Below, piece by piece: positions 8,081-16,909 of a stretch of DNA of 64,000 nucleotides. How positions within the stretch are numbered: the first letter of the stretch is position 1; each line of letters opens with the position of its first letter. The DNA is taken from assembly GCF_003024805.1 (NCBI RefSeq), contig NZ_PUEC01000016.1, positions 1-64,000 on the forward strand, given 5' to 3'. The translations under genes and the position numbers were made by a program. Source of the stretch: Duncaniella muris. GTDB taxonomy: Bacteria; Bacteroidota; Bacteroidia; Bacteroidales; Muribaculaceae. The notes below the pieces were generated by a model. The model saw only the letters and a list, made by a program, of their open reading frames with translations. It was not told where the DNA came from and did no database searches.

Positions 8081-9018
8081 TTGATCTTACGGCTGACATC
8101 GAAAAGGCGCTGACGCTCTTCGGGTGTAAGGGCGGCATAGCCTGATTTTTTTATTTTGTCGAGAATAGAGTCGAGCACCTCGCGGTCTGAGCGGCTGCAT
8201 GTGGGCTCATGCTGTTTAGCTGTCTTCTGGCCGGAGCCTGCGCCGGCCTGGCGGGTGTTCCGCTCAGGTCTCGCGGAGCGGCTGCGGCTCCAGGCTGCTG
8301 AGGTGAGACTGTTCCATAGGTTGGCCATTCGGTCAAAGGCCCGGTTGAACGGAGCCGTGATGTCATGGCCGCGTTTCATGCGCAGGGCATAGAGAGCTCC
8401 GACGGCCACCCCGCCGATATGGGCTATCTCTCCCCCGGCATTGTTGCCTGTGACTCCTATGAGCACCAGAAATATGGTGATTATGGCAATCCATTTGATC
8501 GACACCGAACCGATAAACAGCAGATTCATTCTGAAATCGGGCATGAGTATGGCCGTGGCGGTGACTATGGCTATCACCGAGGCCGATGAGCCGATGAGCA
8601 TCCCGTAATGCTGGGCAAACATAGGCAATCCGCAGTAGGCCGCTATAAAGAGCACGGCGCCGCCCAGTCCGCCAAGCAGATAAAGCGCAAGGAGTTGCCG
8701 CGGTGTGGCTATCATCATGAAGAGTGTGCCGAACCAGTAGAACCACAGCAGATTGAACACAATGTGCATCAGGTCATACTGCGCGAACATATAGGTAAGC
8801 AGCGTCCACGGGCGCGTCAGGAGCACTCCCGGCGAACTTGGCAGCTGCACATAGCCCAGCACGGCGTTGATGAAGTCAGGGTTGCCGGAGAATATGCCTC
8901 CGATGGCCGTCAGGCGCAACACCACGAAGACCCCGATGTTGACCCAGATGATCTTCATCAGCATCGTAGAGGTCGAAAACGACCGTCTCAGCTGTCGCAG
9001 TGTGTCAGAAACCGCCAT
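8077..9018 (-). CDS. Rhomboid family intramembrane serine protease (second of pair)
   Basis: A 313-residue protein with six or so membrane helices in the first 220 residues. The rhomboid signature is visible: LLTYMFAQYDLMHIVFNLLWFYWFG (loop 1 and helix 2), a serine motif GSSAS in place of GASG, and AHIGGVAVGALYAL carrying the catalytic His. A cytoplasmic tail of about 90 residues is rich in Arg, Ser and Gln and ends LTPEERQRLFDVSRKIK. Known role: cleavage of transmembrane substrates. It overlaps the upstream rhomboid by 14 bases and the downstream EEP gene by 4. The altered GSSA motif keeps the serine, so activity is plausible. Confidence 0.85.
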   Translation of the reverse strand: MAVSDTLRQLRRSFSTSTMLMKIIWVNIGVFVVLRLTAIGGIFSGNPDFINAVLGYVQLPSSPGVLLTRPWTLLTYMFAQYDLMHIVFNLLWFYWFGTLFMMIATPRQLLALYLLGGLGGAVLFIAAYCGLPMFAQHYGMLIGSSASVIAIVTATAILMPDFRMNLLFIGSVSIKWIAIITIFLVLIGVTGNNAGGEIAHIGGVAVGALYALRMKRGHDITAPFNRAFDRMANLWNSLTSAAWSRSRSARPERNTRQAGAGSGQKTAKQHEPTCSRSDREVLDSILDKIKKSGYAALTPEERQRLFDVSRKIK

Positions 9019-9769
9019 GAAAAGTGCCTTTCTTTTTCCAGTAGAGTATTATGAAGAAGCCGAAGATCATGCCTCCGAGATGAGCGAAGTGGGCCACTCC
9101 GTCGCTCCTTCCCGCTGCCTCGCTGAGACCTATGAGAATCTCGATCACACCCATGCCTATCACCATCCACTTGGCCTTGATGGGCACCGGAATGAAAAAC
9201 AGATAGAGCGGAGCGTTCGGGAAGAGCATACCGAAGGCAAGCAGGATGCCATAGATGGCTCCCGATGCGCCGATTGTCACAAACATGTTGAGGTTTCTGG
9301 CCAGCCACGCTCTGCCTTCGGCCGTGAACTCGGAGTTGGTCACAAACTCGCGGGCTTCGGCGAAGTCCACGTCAGAAGTCTTGGCGATGAGTCTGACAAA
9401 GGTGTCTTCCCAGGTCAGCGCCCAGGTCAGCTCCTGGATCAGGGCCGCACCGACACCGCATGAGATGTAATAAAACAGAAAGCGGGCGCTCCCAAGAGTG
9501 CGTTCGAGCGTCATGCCGAACATGAACAGGGAGAACATATTGAAGAAAATATGTGCCAGGCTCCCCGTCGAGTGCATGAACATGTATGTGAGCAACTGGG
9601 CCGGATTGAAATCCGAAGCCTTGAAATAGTGGAGACCGGCATAGGTCTCCAGGTCCGCGCCGAGATGACGCGGAAGTACGAACATTGCCAGCCAGACAAT
9701 CAGATTTATGATAATCAGATTCTTTGTAACAGGCGGCATCTGTGAGAAAAATGAGTTTCCTGTCTGCAT
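9005..9769 (-). CDS. Rhomboid family intramembrane serine protease (first of pair)
   Basis: A 254-residue rhomboid with complete catalytic motifs: GASGAIYGILLAFG (serine) and AHLGGMIFGFFIIL (His), plus the loop 1/helix 2 motif LLTYMFMHSTGSLAHIFFNMFSLFMFG. It carries an insertion of about 45 charged residues after helix 3 (WALTWEDTFVRLIAKTSDVD and onward). I choose the ATG at 9769 (MQTGNSFFSQMPPVTKN) instead of the upstream ATG at 9805, because homologues begin about ten residues before PPVTKN and because a TAAATTTG -7 box at 9782-9775 lies inside the longer version. First gene of the rhomboid-rhomboid-EEP-M3 operon. Confidence 0.87.
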   Translation of the reverse strand: MQTGNSFFSQMPPVTKNLIIINLIVWLAMFVLPRHLGADLETYAGLHYFKASDFNPAQLLTYMFMHSTGSLAHIFFNMFSLFMFGMTLERTLGSARFLFYYISCGVGAALIQELTWALTWEDTFVRLIAKTSDVDFAEAREFVTNSEFTAEGRAWLARNLNMFVTIGASGAIYGILLAFGMLFPNAPLYLFFIPVPIKAKWMVIGMGVIEILIGLSEAAGRSDGVAHFAHLGGMIFGFFIILYWKKKGTFHGGF

Positions 9770-9774
9770 AGCTG

Positions 9775-9782
9775 CAAATTTA
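9775..9782 (-). promoter_or_regulatory. -7 box of the rhomboid operon
   Basis: TAAATTTG on the minus strand ends six bases before the ATG at 9769, implying a leaderless or nearly leaderless mRNA if used. No clear -33 box is visible, so the call is tentative. Confidence 0.35.
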
Positions 9783-9858
9783 CAAAATATTCCCCGAATA
9801 TTCACATCACTATGCGGGGAGTAGGGAAATATGCGGAGAGATAGGGGGCGGATTATTT

Positions 9859-9875
9859 GTAAACAATTGTTTTAC
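9859..9875. promoter_or_regulatory. Palindrome GTAAACAATTGTTTTAC, possible operator
   Basis: A 17-base near-perfect palindrome centred on CAATTG in the 289-base gap between the rhomboid and efflux operons. It could bind a TetR-like or similar dimeric repressor of the RND operon. No regulator gene is adjacent. Confidence 0.3.
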
Positions 9876-10058
9876 GCATAATAGTGTGCCGACCGGCCTG
9901 ATTAACTGTTTTTAACTGATGTGGCGCTCCCGCAGAAAGGAATATTTACCGGGCGTAAAACAAATGCCGCTGTCAACGTGTTAAAATTGAAATAATTTCA
10001 TCAATTTTAAGGCAGGCGAGATTCCTGCTGTTTATAAACTTGAATAGCACAAAGGACA

Positions 10059-11141
10059 ATGAATAGACTCCGTTCATCATCAGGCATGGCAAAAGCCGTG
10101 GTGTTAGTCTGTGCGGCTCTTCTGACGGGCTGCGGACACTCTGAAAAGGCGCAGGTAGCTCCGCCGGTCAAGGTGACGGTCATGCCTGTGAGCATGACCC
10201 GCCCTGACGGCAGACTGTCTTTTTCCGGGACTGTGGAATCAGCGGAAACCTCGATGCTGAGTTTCTCCGTGCCGGGAACCATTACAGATCTCTATGTCGA
10301 GGAAGGTCAGCGCGTGGCCAAAGGGCAGGTGCTCGCCAGAGTCAGGAGCGACAGCTATGTGAACGCCGGCAATATCGCCGATGCGGAACTTGCAGAGGCC
10401 CGCGACGCATATGCGCGTCTTAAGAAACTTCATGACGCCGATGCCCTTCCTGAGATCAAATGGGTTGAGGTGCAGAACAAGCTGAAGCAGGCTGAGAATG
10501 CAGCCGAGATGTCACGGCGCGCCGTCACGGATGCCACTCTTCATGCTCCGGTCAGCGGTGTGGTCAGCCGGAAACTTGCCGGAGTCGGGCAGACGGTCAT
10601 AGCGGCTGAGCCGGTGCTGGAGCTTGTGACCGTCAGTGATATCCGCATAACTATTTCCGTTCCTGAAAGTGAAATCGGCGCGATTGCCGAAGACCAGGCC
10701 GCCACGGTCGGTTTCAAGAGTCTCGGCATAGACTCGCTCTCCGGCCGCGTGGTGCGTAAATCGGTTGTGGCTGATCCTCTGACACGCGCCTATACGGTCA
10801 AAATTGCCATTCCGACGGCTGACGGACGCATCCTGCCGGGCATGGTCGGAGATGTGGCCGTAGCTTCAGTCGCGTCGGCTGATTTGTCGGCCACGGCGGC
10901 AGAGGTGCTTCTTCCCTCGCAGTCTGTTCTTCTCGACTCTGACAACCGCACGTTTGTCTGGGTGGTTGACGGAGGCAAGGCGGCCCGGCGCTTTGTCAAG
11001 GCCGATGCTCTGGCTTCGGGCGGCGTAATAGTGTCGGAAGGCCTTTCGGCCGGCGACAGCGTGATAGTGGCCGGTATGCGGAAAGTTGGAACCGGCTCTC
11101 CTGTCAGCGTAGAGATTCAGGGAGCCTACGGGGCCGAATGA
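10059..11141 (+). CDS. RND efflux periplasmic adaptor lipoprotein (membrane fusion protein)
   Basis: A 360-residue AcrA/MdtA-type adaptor. The N-terminus carries a lipobox, LLTGC, with Cys25 as the lipidated residue. The lipoyl half-motifs follow: TGTITDLYVEEGQRVAKGQVLARV-like sequence around residues 70-95 and DATLHAPVSGVVSRKLAGVGQ around 155-175, flanking a short coiled hairpin (about 100-150). The beta-barrel and membrane-proximal domains follow. Role: links the inner-membrane pump to the TolC channel. The first gene of a three-gene operon; the pump starts 41 bases downstream. Confidence 0.92.
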   Translation: MNRLRSSSGMAKAVVLVCAALLTGCGHSEKAQVAPPVKVTVMPVSMTRPDGRLSFSGTVESAETSMLSFSVPGTITDLYVEEGQRVAKGQVLARVRSDSYVNAGNIADAELAEARDAYARLKKLHDADALPEIKWVEVQNKLKQAENAAEMSRRAVTDATLHAPVSGVVSRKLAGVGQTVIAAEPVLELVTVSDIRITISVPESEIGAIAEDQAATVGFKSLGIDSLSGRVVRKSVVADPLTRAYTVKIAIPTADGRILPGMVGDVAVASVASADLSATAAEVLLPSQSVLLDSDNRTFVWVVDGGKAARRFVKADALASGGVIVSEGLSAGDSVIVAGMRKVGTGSPVSVEIQGAYGAE

Positions 11142-11182
11142 GTTTATATTTCCTAATTACAGATATACTCTAAGTTCAGACT

Positions 11183-14100
11183 ATGTCCAGTCAGTCAGAT
11201 TCTAAAAACACTGTTCCGGCTCCGTTGGCAAAGCCATCGCCGATAGTCGTGGCCGGAATGAAATACAGCAAGGAGATCATTCTGATCACCTGTATTTTCA
11301 TCGCTTTCGGCATCTATGCACTGAAAGTGATGGATAAAAACGAGTTTCCATCGTTTACAATCCGCGAGGGTGTGGTCGGTGCGGTCTATCCGGGCGCTTC
11401 TGTCGAACAGATAGAACAAGAGGTGCTGAAGCCTCTTGAAGACTATGTGTTTTCTTACAATGAGGTCGACAAGACCAAAACCCACTCGCAGATTTCAGGC
11501 AATACGGCCATCATCTTCGTAGAACTTGATGACAATGTGGATGATGCCGACAGCTTCTGGAACGAGTTCAAGATCGGCATGGAGGCCGAGAAACTCAAAC
11601 TTCCGCCGGGAGTGCTCGGCGTGGAGACTCTCAGCGATTTCGGCGAGACATCGGCGCTGCTCATAACCATGCAGAGCAATGAAAAGACATATCGGGAGCT
11701 GAATGACTACATGGACGATCTCAAAGACCGTCTGCGCACCATAGAGAGCGTAGGCACAATGTCGGTCTCCGGTATGCAGACCGAGCAGATTGCGGTCCGT
11801 TTCGACCCTGAAAAGCTCCAGCACTATGCCCTCTCGGAGAAGACCGTAGGCGCTACTCTTCTGGCCCAGGGTTTTCAGACCACCGGAGGCTCTCTCCGCA
11901 ACGGCAGCTATACCCGGCCTGTATTCGTGGCCCGTCCGGTCAATTCAGTGGCCGATGTCGCCGCTATGGTTGTGTTCTCGGCCCCTGACGGCAGTGTGGT
12001 CCGGCTCGGCGATGTGGCCGAGGTCAGAAAGGAATATCCCGATCCTGACAGCTATATCACCAATAATTTCGATAAATGCATACTCTTGAGCGTGAGCATG
12101 AAAGACGGTTACAATATCGTAGAGATGGGCAAGGAGGTCGACGCGCAGCTTGAAAAGGCCCGTGCCGACATGCCGGAGTCTGTCACGCTTTTCAAGATAA
12201 CAGATCAGCCGGTGGTGGTCAACAGTTCGGTCAACTATTTTCTCGTCGAGCTGCTGATAGCCATAATCGCGGTGGTGGTCGTCATCATGATTCTTCTGCC
12301 GCTCAAAGTGGCGCTGATCGCTGCGGCGACAATTCCGGTGTCGATCTTTATCTCGCTCGGACTCTTCTATGCCTTTGACATAGAGCTCAACACCGTGACC
12401 CTCGCCTGTCTGATTGTGTCGCTGGGCATGATTGTTGACAATTCGGTGGTGATCATTGACGACTATGTTGAACTGATCTCCGAGGGCATGGACCATATGT
12501 CGGCCACTCTCCGGTCAGGAACCGAATTTTTCAAAGCCATTTTCTCGGCCACACTCGCCATATCGGTGACTTTCTTCCCCTTCCTTCTGACGGTGACAGG
12601 CATGTTCCGTGACTTCCTGACGGATTTCCCCTGGGGCATGACCATAATTCTGTTTGTGTCGCTTCTGATAGCCGAACTTCTCGTGCCATTCATGCAGTTC
12701 AGGCTGATCAAGGAGCCGATCTACAAGGAGCAGCAGGAGGCTCTCGCCTCAGGCAAGAAAAAGTTCAGCATTTTCAACTCGATGCAGAAAGGCTATGACC
12801 GTCTGATAGGGCTGTGCTTCAGATGGCCTAAAACTACCATCCTTATAGGTGTGATCTGCGTGGCGGCAAGCGCATGGATGTTTGTGGCCACACCTCTGCA
12901 GCTCATGCCTATAGCCGAACGCAATCAGTTTGCCGTAGAGATTTTCCTTCCGCAGGGCACCTCCGTGGAGCGCACCACCCAGGTGGCCGACTCGCTTGAG
13001 CGAATACTGGCAGCTGATGACAGAGTGGTATCGATAGCCTCTTTCCACGGCTGCTCGTCGCCTCGCTTCCAGGCCACTTACGCTCCGCAGGTCGGAGGCC
13101 CGAACTTCGCGCAGTTCATAGTCAACACAAAAAGCAATCAGGCTACCATCGATGTGCTCAACGACTACACCGGAAAGTACGAAAGCTGGTTTCCCGATGC
13201 CTTTGTCCGCTTCAAGCAGCTCAGCTATTCCACCGCCGACTATCCGGTGGAGATCCGTTTCACCGGATCTGACCGCGAGGCTCTGAGCCAGGCCTGCGAC
13301 TCGCTGTTGCGTGTGGCCCGCCGTGTGCCCGGACTGAGAAACGTGCGATCCTCGCTTGACAATCCTGTGGCCGTCGCCATGGTCACGCCTGACGTGACAC
13401 GTGCTTCGCGGCTCGGTCTCAACAGTGTGCTCCTTGAAACTACTCTTGCCATGCGTTATAGCTCAGGACTTCCGGTGGCCACGGTCTGGGAAGGCGACTA
13501 TGGCATACCCGTGGTGCTCAAAACCGGAACTTCTGACCGGTCAACCGCCGAAGATCTTCTCGGCGAGCCTATGCCGGTGATCGGCCTGGGCGATGTGCCT
13601 TTGCGCCAGATAGCCGATGTCAGGCCCGAATGGCATCCTGGCATGCTCACACGTTACAGCGGCATCCCATCCGTGTCGCTCATTGCCGAAGTGCAGCGCG
13701 GGGTCAACGTGATCGACCGCACGGAAGCTCTGATGGACAGCATAGACCGTTATGAGCTTCCAGCCGGAGTCAGCCTTACACGCGGAGGCGAATGGGACAA
13801 CACCATGAGCACTCTCCCGCAGATTCTTGGAGGCCTGGCCATCGCTGTGGTCATCATCTTCTTCATCCTCCTGCTGCATTATGCCGCGGCTGACACGGCG
13901 CTCCTTCTTCTTGCCTGCCTGCTGCTGTGCATTCCGGGCGCGGCAATCGGACTGCGCATCCAGTCTACGGATCTCTCGCTCACCTGTGTGCTCGGTCTGG
14001 TGTCGCTGATGGGCATCCTTGTCAGAAACGCGATAGTGCTTCTCGACTATGCCGAAGAGCTGCGCAATCAGGGCGCGAGTGTCTACGATGCTGTCTTCAA

Positions 14101-14344
14101 TGCTTCCAGCCGACGTATGCGCCCTATCTTCCTGACATCTGCCGCCGCCACTATGGGTGTGCTCCCGATGGTCATGGGTGACAGTGCCCTGTGGAAACCC
14201 ATGGGAGTGGTGATATTCTGGGGCACACCTGTCACCATGATATTCATCCTCACCGTGATCCCCGTGGCCTACTGCCTGATGAAAAACCGCGGAAAGGCGG
14301 CTGACAAACCTCTCGAAGAGCCTCTTGAAACCCATCTGCTCTAA
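11183..14344 (+). CDS. RND family efflux transporter permease
   Basis: A 1053-residue AcrB/HAE1-type pump with the standard 1 + 5 + 1 + 5 membrane helix layout: a first helix near residues 28-48, helices from about 350 to 540, then a second set near 870-1040. Two large periplasmic loops lie between. Helix 4 contains LGMIVDNSVVIIDDYVE; the Asp of VDN corresponds to the proton-relay Asp. The N-terminal porter domain (YPGASVEQIEQEVLKPLEDYV) is typical. Role: proton-driven export of drugs, lipids or small molecules; substrate unknown. The N-terminal cytoplasmic tail is Ser/Pro-rich and a little longer than in AcrB. Confidence 0.93.
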   Translation: MSSQSDSKNTVPAPLAKPSPIVVAGMKYSKEIILITCIFIAFGIYALKVMDKNEFPSFTIREGVVGAVYPGASVEQIEQEVLKPLEDYVFSYNEVDKTKTHSQISGNTAIIFVELDDNVDDADSFWNEFKIGMEAEKLKLPPGVLGVETLSDFGETSALLITMQSNEKTYRELNDYMDDLKDRLRTIESVGTMSVSGMQTEQIAVRFDPEKLQHYALSEKTVGATLLAQGFQTTGGSLRNGSYTRPVFVARPVNSVADVAAMVVFSAPDGSVVRLGDVAEVRKEYPDPDSYITNNFDKCILLSVSMKDGYNIVEMGKEVDAQLEKARADMPESVTLFKITDQPVVVNSSVNYFLVELLIAIIAVVVVIMILLPLKVALIAAATIPVSIFISLGLFYAFDIELNTVTLACLIVSLGMIVDNSVVIIDDYVELISEGMDHMSATLRSGTEFFKAIFSATLAISVTFFPFLLTVTGMFRDFLTDFPWGMTIILFVSLLIAELLVPFMQFRLIKEPIYKEQQEALASGKKKFSIFNSMQKGYDRLIGLCFRWPKTTILIGVICVAASAWMFVATPLQLMPIAERNQFAVEIFLPQGTSVERTTQVADSLERILAADDRVVSIASFHGCSSPRFQATYAPQVGGPNFAQFIVNTKSNQATIDVLNDYTGKYESWFPDAFVRFKQLSYSTADYPVEIRFTGSDREALSQACDSLLRVARRVPGLRNVRSSLDNPVAVAMVTPDVTRASRLGLNSVLLETTLAMRYSSGLPVATVWEGDYGIPVVLKTGTSDRSTAEDLLGEPMPVIGLGDVPLRQIADVRPEWHPGMLTRYSGIPSVSLIAEVQRGVNVIDRTEALMDSIDRYELPAGVSLTRGGEWDNTMSTLPQILGGLAIAVVIIFFILLLHYAAADTALLLLACLLLCIPGAAIGLRIQSTDLSLTCVLGLVSLMGILVRNAIVLLDYAEELRNQGASVYDAVFNASSRRMRPIFLTSAAATMGVLPMVMGDSALWKPMGVVIFWGTPVTMIFILTVIPVAYCLMKNRGKAADKPLEEPLETHLL

Positions 14345-14420
14345 GAGCTTGCCTAAGAAGCCGCTATTAGCCGGCCTATAAAATCCATCTGACAATCTTT
14401 CTCAAAATCCATATCAAGCG

Positions 14421-15740
14421 ATGAGACATATCAGATTTGCAATACTACTCGTTTCGCTCGCCGTGGCATCAGGGCTGAAAGCCGCTGAGGCAGACTCGGT
14501 CATCACTCTTGACCGCTGTATTGAACTGGCGCTTGCCAATAATATGGCCGTGCGCAATGCCGCCAATGACACCAGGGCGGCCGTAGAGCTTCGCTGCGAA
14601 GCGTTCACTAAATATTTTCCGGAGGTATCAGCTACCGGGATGGCTTTCTGGACGCATAATGACATTTTTCAATACAATCTTCTGGACATAATCGAGATCG
14701 GATTCATCAACAAGGGCAAGATGGCCGGCGTGCAGGCCATGCAGCCGGTGTTTATGGGCGGACAGATCGTCAACGGCAACAAGCTTGCGGCTGTAGGCGA
14801 GGAAGTGGCGAGGCTGCGTCAGCAGCAGACTCTCGACGAGTTGCGGCTGACAACCGAGTCGCTCTACTGGAAACTGGTGACTCTCAAAGCCTCACGCGGA
14901 GCTCTTGAAGCCGCAATAGCCACGCTTGACACGCTTGACACCCAGGTGAAGGTGGCTGTGGACGCCGGTGTGGCCATGCGCAACGATCTGCTCAAAGTGC
15001 AGCTGAAACGCAACACCTACCGCTCCGAAATGGTCGATCTTGACAATGGCATCAAGCTTGTCAGAATGCTTCTCGGCCAGTATATGGGCAAAGGCGCAGA
15101 CTGGAATTTCGATGTAGACGACGCTGTGCCTGAGGCTGTGCCTGATTTTCCTGCCGAGCTCTATATGCCCGGTGCTGACGCGCTGCCTCTGACCACCGAC
15201 TATAAGCTGCTGCAGAAAAACGTCGAGGCCAAAAAACTCGAAAAGCGCATAGAGATAGGCCGGAACCTCCCGCAGGTGGCGCTCGGAGCCGGATGGTTCT
15301 ACCACGACCTGCTTGAACAGAACCACAACTTCGGTGCGCTGATGGTGGCTGTCAACATTCCTCTCTCCGGATGGTGGGGCGGTTCACATGCCATCAAACG
15401 TAAGTCGCTTGCGCTTGAAAATGCCCGCAATGAGCTGACGGATCTTGGTGAGAAACTCGAAATCGGAATGCAGGACAAGTGGAACAATCTCACCGCCGCC
15501 CACCGCAAGATGGACATTGCCTGTGAAGGGGTGGGGGAAAGCACTGAGAATCTGCGGCTCAACCGCCTCTATTATGAGGCCGGAATGTCGACGGTCACTG
15601 ACGTGCTTGAAGCTGAAGCGAGCCACAAGGAGTCGATTGACAGCTATATAGCGGCTTACGGCGCATTCTGCGTGGCCCGGTCGGCCTATCTGATCGCCAC
15701 CGGGCGCACCGCCGCCGGCAGTGATTCCGGCGATCTGTGA
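14421..15740 (+). CDS. TolC family outer-membrane efflux channel
   Basis: A 439-residue outer-membrane factor with a signal peptide ending near AAEAD (residue 24). It shows the two-fold TolC repeat: long helical segments at about residues 30-110 and 120-210, then again at 250-320 and 330-430, with strands between (for example QVALGAGWFYH and GALMVAVNIPLSG). Role: exit duct of the tripartite pump. The third gene of the RND operon, 76 bases after the pump. No TetR or other local regulator is present. Confidence 0.9.
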   Translation: MRHIRFAILLVSLAVASGLKAAEADSVITLDRCIELALANNMAVRNAANDTRAAVELRCEAFTKYFPEVSATGMAFWTHNDIFQYNLLDIIEIGFINKGKMAGVQAMQPVFMGGQIVNGNKLAAVGEEVARLRQQQTLDELRLTTESLYWKLVTLKASRGALEAAIATLDTLDTQVKVAVDAGVAMRNDLLKVQLKRNTYRSEMVDLDNGIKLVRMLLGQYMGKGADWNFDVDDAVPEAVPDFPAELYMPGADALPLTTDYKLLQKNVEAKKLEKRIEIGRNLPQVALGAGWFYHDLLEQNHNFGALMVAVNIPLSGWWGGSHAIKRKSLALENARNELTDLGEKLEIGMQDKWNNLTAAHRKMDIACEGVGESTENLRLNRLYYEAGMSTVTDVLEAEASHKESIDSYIAAYGAFCVARSAYLIATGRTAAGSDSGDL

Positions 15741-15794
15741 CAGCGGTTTTTTCTTTGTGTTAACCTTATTTAACGCTGAAAATATCGCAAAATA

Positions 15795-15826
15795 TTTGGC
15801 AGGATAAATAAAAGTTTCTACCTTTG
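15795..15826 (+). promoter_or_regulatory. Promoter of the initiator tRNA gene
   Basis: TTTG at 15795-15798, 20 nt, then TACCTTTG at 15819-15826: a perfect Bacteroidota consensus ending 17 bases before the mature tRNA. Confidence 0.8.
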
Positions 15827-15843
15827 CACCACGAAAATGACAT

Positions 15844-15915
<72 letters not shown>

Positions 15916-15921
15916 CTAAGA

Positions 15922-15959
15922 AGAAAGCCTTGCAACCGGCAGCGGTTGCAAGGCTTTCT
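15922..15959 (+). terminator. Terminator of the initiator tRNA gene
   Basis: A perfect 16-bp stem: AGAAAGCCTTGCAACC, loop GGCAGC minus pairing bases, and GGTTGCAAGGCTTTCT, followed by CTTGTT. It starts six bases after the tRNA. Confidence 0.8.
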
Positions 15960-16006
15960 CTTGTTCGCCCCCTCGTCTGGGGCGGGGGATAGATCAGAAT
16001 GATTAA

Positions 16007-16039
16007 AAGAGGCTGCCTAAACTTGTTAGACAGCCTCTT
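16007..16039 (-). terminator. Terminator of hicB
   Basis: AAGAGGCTG (16007-16015) pairs with CAGCCTCTT (16031-16039), extended by CTAA/TTAG with a mismatch. On the minus strand the stem is followed by TTTAATC, so it fits the end of the hicB transcript. Confidence 0.65.
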
Positions 16040-16068
16040 GTGGTCCAATGACTTTGTTTAGTGTCCAA

Positions 16069-16479
16069 TTAAACAGAGAGCGCGACCAATTCTTTGCCAA
16101 GGTGGTTGAGGGCACCTACTATTTTCTCAGCTTGTTTCGGGCGTGGCTTGGAGCGTCCGGCTGCGTAGTGCCAGAGTTGGCGCTGATTTATGCCTGTAAT
16201 ACATTGCAGGGCTGCAAGAGAGAAAATATTCTGATAGTGATTCAGCAGACTCTGCACATCAAATCTGTAACGGATAGCTACATCTTTTTCAGCCAGAATC
16301 GGAGGATATTCAGTGCCATCGGCCTGACAGCATTCAACATAAAAATCAATGCTTTCTCGCACATACGGTTCAAAACCGTCGAAATCGCCTTCGTATGCAA
16401 CGACCCAGCCCGGAATAATGTCGCAAGAGGCACTATATCCTGAGGGGGTCTTCGATGTATTGATAGTCAATGTCTGCAT
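16069..16479 (-). CDS. hicB: HicB-family antitoxin with C-terminal DNA-binding domain
   Basis: A 136-residue protein. The N-terminal half (residues 1-70) shows the HicB RNase H-like fold pattern: SGYSASCDIIPGWVVAYEGDF, with the spaced acidic ESIDFYVECC helix. The C-terminal part (about 75-136) is a Cro/C1-like helix-turn-helix (LAALQCITGINQRQLWHYAAG, then KPRPKQAEKIVGALNHLGKEL). Known role: binds and neutralises HicA and represses the operon. Unusually, it does not follow hicA directly: 205 bases separate them, including a hairpin and an inverted-repeat element whose end touches this start codon. Confidence 0.82.
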   Translation of the reverse strand: MQTLTINTSKTPSGYSASCDIIPGWVVAYEGDFDGFEPYVRESIDFYVECCQADGTEYPPILAEKDVAIRYRFDVQSLLNHYQNIFSLAALQCITGINQRQLWHYAAGRSKPRPKQAEKIVGALNHLGKELVALSV

Positions 16480-16480
16480 A

Positions 16481-16566
16481 TAAGTAACTCTTCAATATTG
16501 AACGATATAATATACATAAGTAGCTCCTAAGGATAATCTTTTAAATTAATTTTTCAGAGTTACTTA
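16481..16566 (-). repeat. Inverted-repeat element copy 1, between hicA and hicB
   Basis: An 86-bp element bounded by TAAGTAACTCT inverted repeats (16481-16491 and 16556-16566). Read on the minus strand it shares with copies 2 and 3 a central TCC...GGAG palindrome, an ATG, and the right end TTGAAGAGTTACTTA. The right end stops one base before the hicB ATG. The internal reading frame MYIISFNIEELLICRH overlaps the hicB start and is conserved as MYIISFNFEELL in copy 2. No target-site duplication is obvious. Confidence 0.75.
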
Positions 16567-16588
16567 ATTATAACAATTTATTTTATAA

Positions 16589-16617
16589 AATAGCGCGGGC
16601 ATCATGCCCGCGCTATT
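16589..16617. terminator. 12-bp GC-rich hairpin between hicA and the element
   Basis: AATAGCGCGGGC and GCCCGCGCTATT pair around ATCAT. It lies just downstream of hicA on the minus strand, so it may reduce read-through from the toxin into the antitoxin gene. The T tract is weak on both strands. Confidence 0.5.
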
Positions 16618-16684
16618 GTTCCGCACAAAGAGATGGCATTAAAATGAAAGGAAGGGGAAGGGAGTTTTGCTCCCTTTCCCTCAA

Positions 16685-16882
16685 TCAGAACTCTAAGCCT
16701 GATTGTTTCTGCACACTGTCAAGTTCTCTGCCGTAGATGTCTGACGACGGTTTTCCATTGAGTGTTACCGTGCCGGGCTTCGTCGGATGTTTTAACTGGC
16801 GGTGGCTACCTTTCTGCCTGACGATCATCCAACCGTCGGCAAGCAGCACTTTGAGCACTGCTGAGGTTTTTAATACTCTCAT
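16685..16882 (-). CDS. hicA: HicA-family mRNA interferase toxin
   Basis: A 65-residue double-stranded RNA-binding-like toxin. The core matches HicA closely: LLADGWMIVRQKGSHRQLKHP followed by TKPGTVTLNG and a C-terminal LDSVQKQSGLEF; the catalytic His is the one in GSH. I choose the ATG at 16882 (MRVLKTS) over 16912 because the -7 box TACCTTTG (16917-16910) overlaps the longer start, and because HicA proteins begin just before this point. Known role: cleavage of mRNA, and tmRNA in some species, when not bound by HicB. Toxin comes first in the operon. Confidence 0.88.
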   Translation of the reverse strand: MRVLKTSAVLKVLLADGWMIVRQKGSHRQLKHPTKPGTVTLNGKPSSDIYGRELDSVQKQSGLEF

Positions 16883-16909
16883 GTCAATGTTCTCTTTAAT
16901 TGGACACTG

